From Chytriomyces cf. hyalinus JEL632 (Eukaryota > Chytridiomycota > Chytridiomycetes > Chytridiales > Chytriomycetaceae): a DNA stretch of 64,000 nucleotides. Both the position numbers and the translations under genes were made by a program. The notes under the pieces are model-generated. The model was not told the origin of the DNA and did not search any database. It was given only the letters and a program-made list of their open reading frames with translations. The stretch spans positions 62,001 through 126,000 of the forward strand of contig JAIWWG010000037.1 in assembly GCA_025435555.1 (NCBI GenBank), written 5' to 3'. Shown here piece by piece: positions 20,768-30,425 of this stretch. The stretch's first letter is position 1. Every line of letters starts with the position of its first letter.

Positions 20768-21082
20768 ATGGCCGACCTCAACTGGTGAGACCCCTTCCAA
20801 CTTAAACATCAACTCATCTCATTCTTTTACACTGAACAAACATCTCACTTCCAATATCTCAGGTGCATCTGCGGCAAAGCCACCAGCCATCTCTCGAGCG
20901 ATCTGTACTGCTCGTACGAGTGTCGCGAATCAGAAATGCAAGGTCCTCAAATGTGCGGCACATCCAACGCGTCCTCCTGTCATCAAAACAAGCGTAACCG
21001 TGGAAGCAACCATCTCGTGACGGACATTGACACTTACTACGTGGCTCTGGCATTCAATAACCGGGCCAGGTCGCCAAAGTGA
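20768..21082 (+). CDS. Ecl1-family zinc-binding protein, copy 8 (minimal)
   Basis: CDS join(20768..20784, 20863..21082), only 78 residues. Exon 1 is MADLN plus TG, donor gtgaga, and the 78-bp intron ends in ctcag. Exon 2 gives CICGKATSHLSSDLYCSYEC, a short linker and the ending TYYVALAFNNRARSPK. It is nearly pure zinc motif plus shared tail, close in size to yeast Ecl1 proteins, and shows which two parts the family keeps. The plus-strand frame is too short to be found by ORF length; exon phase and the two motifs support it. Confidence 0.75.
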
Positions 21083-21692
21083 TTATCGCTCTGAAATCTC
21101 TCTCTTGCTGCAACTTGCCCTGTTTTACTATTCTACTATTATTATAATCGCTGTTCCATTATTTATGATCGACCCATAAGCATCCCCTCTCCCCTGGTTC
21201 CCTCTCTCACACTATTATGTAAGCTGACCAAGCTTGCTATTTATCATTCTGATCCATCGCAAAATCCCCCCCTCCCCTTCCAAAATATTCCCTTATTTAG
21301 CAATAAACGCACACGTGTATGTGCACAATAACTTACCCGGCAATGTCAGAAGCAGTGAACAAGACTGGCTAAACATTTAAAAGATAAACCGTTCGGATTT
21401 ACCCATTCCGAAAAAAGCCATAAAAACGAAAATGCAGGCCATTGCGTCCAGAGTGGTGCGTCACTGATCCCTTGTTGCCCGGATACCCGTCTACCTTTGT
21501 TACTCCCTTTCATGTTGCCTTGGTATACCCCTCCTTTCACAACTCCCCTCGCTCAATGCAATTCTGCATGTGTGGTCTCGACCCCTGTCTCTGCTTCGAA
21601 AACCAAAACGAGGGATGTATTTTTGATATTGATCGCGTGCTATTTCCCGTCTTCTTTCCTTCTTCCAGCCTCGTACCAGATTGTTTTCATCC
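21083..21692. other. Intergenic region before fumarase
   Basis: Contains the 3' flank of Ecl1-type copy 8, with A/T-rich tracts and several AATAAA-like words, and the C/T-rich leader of fumarase. A Cys-rich reading frame at 21557 (MQFCMCGLDPCLC) lacks the YCSxxC half of the zinc motif and I do not call it a gene. Confidence 0.4.
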
Positions 21693-23539
21693 ATGTCCCT
21701 TGCAAGGGTTTGTGCTTTCCCTCTTTGTTGCTCGCTGAAGGATCGTATTTTTGATAACCCCAGCGTCTCTTCCTCTCTGAAAAAAGGGTCAGTTCCGTGT
21801 CGAAAAGGACACTTTTGGAGAATTGAACGTTCCCGCGGATCGATACTGGGGAGCCCAAACTCAGAGGTACATTTTCGATCCTTTCAAGTCATGATCCAGA
21901 GAGAACAAACTTTTCTCAAACATGTGCGCAAACAGATCTCTAATGAACTTTAACATTGGCGGACCCACCGAGCGTATGCCCGAACCCGTCATCAAAGCAT
22001 TCGGTGTCATTAAAAAAGCTGCCGCGCAAGTCAACATGCAAACAGGTCTCGACAAAACTGTCGGCGACGCCATCGTGAAAGCTGCCGATGAAGTCATTCA
22101 AGGAAAACTAAATGACCATTTCCCATTGGTTGTCTGGCAAACTGGATCGGGAACTCAATCCAACATGAACGCGAATGAAGTGATTTCAAACCGGGCAATT
22201 GAACTGCTTGGAGGACAATTGGGATCCAAGAAGCCTGTGCATCCGAATGACCATGTGAATCAAGGACAGTCTTCGAATGATACGTTCCCCACTGCGATGC
22301 ATGTTGCTGCTGTGGACGAGATTCAGCACCGTTTGATTCCTGCGTTGGAGCACTTGCATGCCGCCATGTTGGTGAAGGTGAAGGCTTTCGATCATTTGAT
22401 CAAGATTGGAAGAACCCACTTGCAGGACGCTACTCCATTGACTCTGGGACAAGAGTTTTCCGGGTTCGTTTTTTTTTTTTCCTGTCCGAGTTTTTCACGC
22501 GGATGATTGACACGAATGTTTTGTTGGCAGTTATACCACTCAAATCGAATACGGAATTGAACGCGTCAAATCCACTCTCCCACGTTTGTATAACTTGGCT
22601 CAAGGTGGAACTGCTGTCGGAACCGGTCTCAACACTGTCAAAGGTTACGATGTCAAAATTGCCAACCAAATTGCCAAGATTACTGGTCTGCCTTTCCAAA
22701 CTGCTCCAAACAAATTCGAAGCCCTTGCTGCACACGACGCGATTGTCGAAGCCAGTGGTGCCTTGAATGTGCTTGCCGTATCATTGAACAAGATTGCCAA
22801 CGACATTCGTTTGCTTGGTGTGTAATCCTGCGATATTTCCACTTGCGAAATAGTTTTGCTAATTGATTCTTTTGGAACCTTGCTAGGTTCTGGTCCACGT
22901 TGCGGTTTGGGAGAACTCAGCTTGCCCGAGAACGAACCTGGATCTTCCATTATGCCCGGAAAGGTGAACCCAACACAGTGTGAGGCCATGACCATGGTCT
23001 GTGCTCAAGTTATTGGAAACCACACTGCCATCTCTGTCGCTGGAGCTCAGGGACACTTTGAGGTAAACATTTTTTTAGGACGCGTTCAATTCGGTTCATT
23101 GGCCCATCTAACAACGGTTTTATTCCAAAATAAGCTCAACGTTTTCAAGCCAGTCATGATCCGCAACTTACTCCAATCTGTCCGTCTTTTGGCGGATGCC
23201 TCCGTCTCCTTCACGGACAACTGTGTTGTTGGAATTCAGGCAAACGAAAAGAAGATTGCTGCTATTATGAACGAATCCCTCATGCTTGTGACTGCCTTGA
23301 ACCCATACATTGGCTACGACAGTTGAGTGATTTTTTTTCCTTTTCGAGACAAAAATGCTTTGATAAAACTCAAACAACCCCTTTTTGCTCGAACAGACGC
23401 TGCCAAGGCTGCCAAGAAAGCCCACAAAGAAGGAACCTCATTGAAGGAAGCTACCGTTGGTCTTGGACTGCTGTCTCCTGAGGACTTTGACAAGTACGTC
23501 CGCCCTGAGCAAATGATTGGACCCTCGGACCCCAAGTAA
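21693..23539 (+). CDS. FUM1: Fumarate hydratase, class II
   Basis: Reversible hydration of fumarate to L-malate. CDS join(21693..21707, 21793..21866, 21936..22463, 22531..22817, 22887..23062, 23135..23321, 23397..23539), 469 residues; every exon phase fits. The N-terminus reads [18 protein letters not shown], then [11 protein letters not shown]. The class II motifs are clear: [50 protein letters not shown] and the active-site loop signature [13 protein letters not shown]. The 15-bp first exon is the least certain part, but its phase and the 86-bp intron are right. No mitochondrial presequence is visible from this start, so it is the cytosolic form or an upstream exon has been missed. Confidence 0.93.
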
Positions 23540-23729
23540 AAAAAAAAACGTTTCCTCAACCTTTTTCTGCTTCTGCTGCTCGGTATTCAATGCCGGTGTT
23601 CTGCTATATGTGTGATGCAAGGGATAATAAATGAACTTGTGCGCGCTGTTTAATCGCTGTTAATGTGGGGAAGCCGTCATCTTTTTGGGGGCCAAGATAA
23701 AATCACATTTTAAATAAAATCCTGGTCGC

Positions 23730-24754
23730 ATGTGGCGGCTTCGTCAAACAGTTTCGAGAAATCAGGGCCTATTCAACGCAGCTCGAATTGCCGCTCCACA
23801 ACTTACACCAAGAACTCATCTACTTTTGCATGCAATGACGTCTGAAGATCAAAGAAGATTTAAGATCTACACAAGGACTGGGGATAAGGGTGAGTGCGTT
23901 GCAGGTGGGACTCCATTTCTGTTTGAGCTGACACTATTGATGTTCCACAAAGGCACTTCTGCCCTTTACACGGGCGAGAGGCGTGCGAAGGATGATGCCA
24001 TTTTTGAGGCGCTTGGAACGGTGGACGAGCTGTCATCGTACTTGGGGTAGGCAAGGATCGCTCAACTTGTATTTCACTGCTTAAGACTCATCTTCTTTGC
24101 ACTCATCTAGTCTTGCCCGTGAATTCTGCGAAGAAGCCAACAACGGCCTCGAAGAAAACTTGGAAAAGGTGTGTGAGCGCGCGCGGGCGATCCGAAAAAC
24201 ACGGGGGACTTCTCGATCGATTTTGCTGATCACCCCAACCCCCCCCCCCCCCCCACACCTCTCCGAAACATCAATCCTCAACTATTAAAATCAGATCCAA
24301 TGCATCCTCCTCGACGTTGGCGCCAATGTAGCAACCCCACGCGGCTCCGCATCCCAATTCAAACTCACAAGAACCGAATTCGATGTAGACGGGTCCTTGA
24401 CAAACGAACTGGAAGACTGGATTGATGAACTGGACAAGTCTCTTGAACCACTCAAGAATTTCATTCTTCCTAGTGGTGGGCGTGCTGCGTCCACGCTGCA
24501 TGTGGCAAGGAATATTTGTCGGTCTGCGGAACGGAAGGTTGTTCCGTTGATTGCGGAGAATATGGCGGATGCGAGTGTGGGCAAGTATATTAACCGGTGA
24601 AGGATGCTTTGATTTTTTTTTGTGTGTTTAAGGGAAGATTGGCTGATGTAATTTTTTGTTGATGTTTAGGTTGAGTGACTACTTGTTTACGGCTGCGCGT
24701 CATGCTGCCAAGTTTGAGGGAAAGGCGGAGAGAATCTACAAAAAGCCAAAGTAG
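23730..24754 (+). CDS. MMAB: Cob(I)alamin adenosyltransferase (PduO/MMAB type)
   Basis: Transfers adenosine from ATP to cob(I)alamin to make adenosylcobalamin, the cofactor of methylmalonyl-CoA mutase. CDS join(23730..23889, 23953..24046, 24111..24168, 24295..24596, 24670..24754), 232 residues, all phases consistent. The N-terminal ~35 residues are Arg-rich without acidic residues, like a mitochondrial presequence. The PduO motifs follow: [50 protein letters not shown], and the C-terminal [25 protein letters not shown] and KYINRLSDYLF. The third intron contains a long run of C. Shows that the organism uses B12, which most Dikarya do not. Confidence 0.93.
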
Positions 24755-24975
24755 CTTCGTGAACAGTAAGCTGTTGCACCGGAATAAAATATATCCAATA
24801 CTCCAGATAGATTACCAGCTTTATGATCCTGACTCCATATCGCCACTTGTACTATCTATCAAATGGAACACAAGCAACTCCCCCACCGATCTTACAGTCT
24901 GAAAGCAGCTGAGGGAAAAAAAAAAAATTGATGCTGGATATTCAGTTTATTTTGTTGGACAATTCCCTGTTTTTT

Positions 24976-27543
24976 TCAGACAACCAGCAACGTTCGAATT
25001 TCTTCCACTGGTCTCAAAATGGAAGCCGGAAACTCAAACTTATTTACCGGGTCCATGACTGCGGCATGGAACCGCTGATACGCAGCCATGAACGCAGCAA
25101 ATGCACCCTCCAACGCGCGCTCTTGGTGGTTTGATGATAAAAGCCCGCTGAGCCGTGTTTGTGCGTCAAACCCAGCCGTGCAGAGGTACACGTCCATGCT
25201 TGACATGGTCGTTGAGATGGTACGGGGGTCGAGTAATGGGACATGAGCGAGAGGCATCTGGTTTCCCCAAATTGATTCCTTCGATCAATGTTATGAATAC
25301 CGACCCCAGTAAAACTATACAAACCTTTCCAAGATTTTCATCGACGGCTTCAATCAGTGGGGCAAGTCCACTCTGCTGTAACACTACAGAATACAGCTCG
25401 CCAATGAGAACTCCAAGCTGCGTCTCAATCTGAGTTAGAATCGCGTCGCAGCGCGCACTGGCAAATTCGTAGAGAGAAAGTGGGCTTTGGATGTAATGCA
25501 GGCAGTTGCAAATGTAGACGGCGTTTTCGAAACGTGGCAGAGAGGCAGCGCCCTTTATACACATAGCTAGGAGCGGGTCCAATGACGCCGAGAGAATTGC
25601 ATCGAAGCTGTCGTCGAAAGATTTTTCGGACGAGTTGGGTTGCACGAGCATGCTGGATTCATGGGATGCCATGAGTTCTCTCTGCAAAAGATAAACGCAC
25701 TACATCAGAACTACTTGATGAATAAAAAAGACACCTCACCAATTGCATAATAGCTTCCTTCACGATCGGAGGTGGCGCCAAATCCCTGCCTGGTTTCTGC
25801 ACAAAAGCGCCCATTCGAATTCCTTGGGTTTCCAGGGCGTCGAAAAACACTTTGAGCGCTTTTGTATGGCAGTCTTTGAGAGTTTCGCATAACGCAGTCG
25901 CAGGTCCAATCACGCGCGAGATTGTTTGGTTGTAAAACTGGATCGTGTTTGCCAGTTTGTAAGCGAGTGTGGCACCAGGATGTGAGGCAAGGACTTCATC
26001 CACGCGGGCCTGGCAAAAGAAGTTCAAATGGATAAGTGACAGAAATGCAAACAATGCCAACTGGAACCTTCAGTGGCCGGCAAGTTCGATCGGTGCATCT
26101 TCCCAGAATTTCATACATGGAGTCTGGCTGCTGATGACGCTGGACACCCAAGTTGAGGGTAGAAAACACGTCGTCCGCCGAGAGAGACTCGCTCAGCATT
26201 GCTTAAAGCGGTACCATGTTAACATAAACACGCAGAAGAAGTGGAATGTGATATTCTCACCATCGCCAAAGAGCAACCCTTCCACCAATTCACGTTCGCC
26301 GACAGATGCTTGGTGTAGCCATGCGAGCATGTCTCCAACATATCGGACTGGATCGTGCGCGTGGAGTTCGATGGGTCTTGGCATGCCGTTTGGGCCTCCG
26401 CGTGTCAAGGCGTCCATGAAACTCTGAACAATAATTTCCTGCCGAATTTGGCATATTTCATCTAAACAGGTTCTGAATGTGAAGGAATATCATGGATTAA
26501 GCCTGGCGGCATTATCAAAGCACACAAATAGTTCTCTCACTGGAAAAGAGTGGGACGAGATTTCAGAGCAGCCATGGCTTTTCTAAGCACAGGCGACAAT
26601 TCGGGCGTTTCTCGTCGCATATTTTGTGGCATTTGGTTGATTTGGATCCAGGAAACAAGCTTGTTGTACGCTTTTTCTTGAGCAATGGCAATGGATTCGA
26701 TGATATCGTTTCTGTTGCGATAAGACTCGTTCAGCAATACTGTGCTCTTTCACAGATACACAGTTATAATAAAGAAGAAAACAAACCCCGCTTTTTGATT
26801 ATCGTTCATCAGAAACGCGTTGCATTCATCATTGATTTTGGACAAGTTTGCGAATGCCGCAAAGAATTCGTCCGAGATTCCGGTTGAAGGATTTGTGAGA
26901 ATTGCCAGCTCCTTCTCGGACGGAGTGAAGCGTGTCAAGAACTGGTTCGTAATGTCCTTTTTCTCGATTGCCTTTGCCCTGTTCGCAGGAAATGGTCCCA
27001 TGTCAACATCCCCCAATATCGAAACATTCATGCACAAATGCGTGAAGCTCACCTCAGCGACTTGAGCTCCCTTGTTTGCGCCAGCAAAGCGGCAGAGTCT
27101 TCCTTCGCGGTCCTCAGCGTTCCCTCCATCTCGGCATAGGTTGTGTTCACTGCATCCAAATCCGCTTCGATTCCCTGAATACGAAACACATTAGATCCAC
27201 GCTTTTGAATCTGTCGAACCTCCGATGGTACATACCGACAGCGTCCCCAACACTGAATCAAAAGCACCAAGAAAGCGCCGGTATGAATCCATTTCGCGTG
27301 CATCCAAATGCGCCTTCAAATCTTTGCGATCCAGCTGCTCCGATTCTCCCTCGTAGAATGCATCGAGCGATTCGAGCGCTGTTCGAGTTTCGGTGCTGTC
27401 GAGATTCTATGTATTGTTGCATGTGAGTGGCCTGAACTGTATACCGATCAAGATGCTTCGTGCAGTACCTGCGAGAGAATCTTTTGCAGCTTTTGAGAGA
27501 GCGGATGCGTACGGGCTAGTTTGGCCGAGACAGTCGTTGCCAT
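24976..27543 (-). CDS. COG6: Conserved oligomeric Golgi complex subunit 6
   Basis: Golgi tethering-complex subunit for retrograde vesicle traffic. Multi-exon gene. Exon 1 (27469..27543) reads [25 protein letters not shown], with the family's PLSxKLxKIL. Later exons read [28 protein letters not shown], then [36 protein letters not shown], nearly the animal COG6 signature. The last exons run to a stop at 24976 ([18 protein letters not shown]), matching the family's C-terminal end. About seven to nine short introns are present; not every junction was phased. Divergent from the small spliced gene at 27591, with under 50 bp between the starts. Confidence 0.88.
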
Positions 27544-27590
27544 CTCCCACTTGACTTGTTCCACTTATTTATTCACAAACACCGTAAAAA

Positions 27591-28841
27591 ATGGATGATG
27601 CTGGGTGCTCAAGCACCGAAAGATGGCTGCACGAAATAATTTACTCAGTTCATCAGCCTTTCACCAATTGGCATTACAACTCGTGACGAATGATGGACGG
27701 AACGCGAGGATGCCGTTTTGAGCGCGGTCATTGCAAAAGCAACAAACGTGCGGCCTGTTGTTTTTGAATACGGAGCGAAGAACAATGAAGCTGCGAAGAT
27801 GCATTTAGATTGCTTTGGATCGACATCGAAAGAAAGTGCTTCAAGGAGAGATGGTCGTTGCAGTATTCAAAAGTCATTTCAAGCCTTCAAAACGCGTCTT
27901 GAAATGTTAGGTGGACAGGAATCTCCAGAGCATGTGATACGGGCCATGAATAAGCTGTTTTCTGTCGACAGCCTGAATGCTCTGGTTGAATAAAGACGTA
28001 ACATAACAAATGAAGCGATGACTGAAAATCTCAAAATTCGTGAGAATCGGGCTCCACGTGCCATTGTTCTCCCATATGAACGCCACCTGAGACACGGCAC
28101 TTCTGAACGCACAGGGCGTGTCGCATTTAACCGAAACTACATTCCAATGACTCTATCTGATGGCACCGAGCTGCCTAGATCCACACAGTCTGCCAGCTTA
28201 ACTGTCATGGCAGGTACCTTCAAATTTTGAACGCGTATCGCTTTGGATAAACTAAAACAAATCTTTAAAGGTTGTATCTGCTGCAGAGATTTATTGTCGG
28301 TCTCAACACAGCATGTTATAATTGCAGAAACCGGGTGTCAAGAGTTGTGAAAGTTGGAACGCGTGAAACGCCGATAAACCATGATACCACCACACTAATT
28401 GAGATATCTCGGATCTAGTGGCCGTGGTCGCACTGGAGTTGGCAACGTCTTGGTCAGAACGTGTCCAAACACCGATAAACCTTAAGAAGACCACATGAAA
28501 TGATATTCCCACTTCAAGTTGGCCATTTTCGCATATCAAGTTGATGAGGGGGTCTAATTTAGCCGTGCTCGATTGAGTTTCCGCCATCCAGTTTTGCTGT
28601 GCCTTCGTGACATGCAATCCGGACTTGGGAATGTTCTGCAGCAGAAATACGCAGTTTAACACTGTCTACAGCTCCTGGCGCTGTCATTCCTGACAAGTTG
28701 ACAAATGAAACCGCTCGAGGGATCCCAGAGACCACGGCTATTGAATGGTTGAACCGTCTCACATCATCTTCTCATGAGACACCGCTTGAGGCGACAGCAG
28801 CACGTCTCTCGAATGACACAATCGAAGCGTTTGAATTGTAA
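27591..28841 (+). CDS. Unrecognised spliced gene (one or two products)
   Basis: Exon A 27591..27647 (MDDAGCSSTERWLHEIIYS) joins 27709..27993 in frame after a 61-bp intron and ends SVDSLNALVE. A second open stretch starts at 28018 (MTENLKIRENRAPRAIVL), and with donor at 28214 and acceptor at 28671 joins 28672..28841, ending SNDTIEAFEL. The two stretches may be separate 113- and 121-residue proteins, but the 24-bp gap is too tight for normal eukaryotic genes. An intron from about 27982 to 28041 (gttgaa...gtgag) would fuse them in frame. The last intron would be about 458 bp and contains a minus-strand frame (28303..28662) of doubtful meaning. No family recognised. Confidence 0.4.
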
Positions 28842-30425
28842 TGAGGGAGGGAGCATGCTGCCATTGCGCTGGTGGAGCCCGCGAAGGCGGAGGTGGGTGT
28901 TTGTCGCGCTTGGATTCTCTCGCCGATGCCAAAACACAATCGGGTTGGGCTAAGCGGGACGAAGGATACTCAGTCGAACTCACCTTCTGGAATGGGCGTG
29001 AGGCGTATGTCGGGTATGGGGCTGGTCCTATCGATGTGGTGTTGGTTGCCTTGAACGCGAGATTCCAACACAGCGCACCGGCGTCCATAGCCTCCATCCC
29101 AATGTGCTTCTTAACACCTCAGTAGTGTTGCTCGGTTGTCCTGAAGCGGTGCTGGATGCCAGGGCATGAAGGTGGTGTTGATATTGATGCCCTTGTTTTT
29201 GGTGTTGTTTGTTGGGGGGTGCTTAGCCCGTCCAAAATGGAATTCGCGGCTTCTGATTGGTCCATCTTTCTTGATGTCCGAATTCGCATAAAAGGCGAGC
29301 AAAATACTTACACAAAAAAAAAAACACTTCCACATCAGTCCTAAAACTTATCAAACCATCAAACCCCCACCACTGCATACGCCCACAACTTATCAAATCC
29401 ACCACTCCACCCCTTATACTTCTGCAAACAAGTCGAGCCATCAAATCCCATCCCCATCAAAAGACGCACAGGAAACCGCACCTGTTAAGAGCATGGCCAT
29501 TGTTTCAGCAACAATATGAGCAAGGCAACTGCACCAACAAGAAGAGTAACGATGGCCTCAGCACCTGGGGTTGAGGGATGATGATGATGTTTGTTTTGAC
29601 GCGTTTGCGAGTGAGTTTCCCCCTCTGTCCTTTTTTACTTTGAAAAGCATGCAAACGACGGTACACGACCAGCAATGTTGATGCCATTTCTGGAGCCGGA
29701 CTCCTGTGGCTGCATTCCCATCCGTGATCTTTAAGGTCCGGAGCAGCAGTGAGTACTGCCGCATCCCTAATTTGTTTGTTTACAGGTCTCTTGGCTTTTA
29801 TTTGTGCGTGTTAATTATATGGGTCGTGTTTATTTGTTTATAGTTGGTGATGAGTGTGTGGGGTATCTGGATACATGGAGTTTTTAACTAAAGTAAAGTT
29901 TATCGAAGCACTTGGCACTCTACTTTTTTTTTTAGCCATGCGCCAGTTTACGGAATAGCTCCCTGCGACACGATGAGAGCGTTCAACAAATGCCTTGTGG
30001 CGACTGCCACTGGCTCAACATTCGTTCATGGCAATACCGATTGGGTGAAACCACTTTAGTAAGTGCATTCTCGTTTGTTTGGCAGCTTGCATCAGCCACA
30101 CTCGCGATTAAACCTCTTCGAAAAATGAAACGCAGTGTTCCTCATCTGATCTCATCCCAATATCAACCCATACGACGTCAATTTCAGTGTCCGTAAACTC
30201 AGCAAGAATCGAATTGGACCTTGACAAACTGTATCGCATCAACCCTAAAATGTTGATGTTAAATTGAGTTCGCCTTCATTTTCAGCTTGGATACGGCCTT
30301 TTACAAAAACATTCCGCCTGGCTATTACTGGAGTATGATGGCTGGATCATGTCGAACAGATGCATAAAGTTAAAATAAAGTATTAATAAATAAACAAAAC
30401 GAGACAAACACATGTCATAACAAAA
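28842..30425. other. Gene-poor region
   Basis: About 1.6 kb without a gene I can support. A plus-strand frame at 28841..29125 contains AYVGYGAGPIDVVLVALN, vaguely like the C-terminal regulatory domain of isopropylmalate synthase, but there is no supporting upstream exon. Minus-strand frames at 28759..29097 and 29505..29764 look like chance. The last 500 bp are A/T-rich and should hold the promoter of the glycosyltransferase gene. Confidence 0.4.

Noticed and set aside
21557-21738. Ninth Ecl1-type gene (Cys-rich frame MQFCMCGLDPCLC)
   Set aside because: Has CxCG but no YCSxxC partner, no leader exon with split Trp and no shared tail; it lies in the fumarase leader.
28841-29125. C-terminal domain of isopropylmalate synthase
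   Set aside because: Only one short stretch (GYGAGPIDVVLVALN) resembles it; the rest and any catalytic exons are missing.
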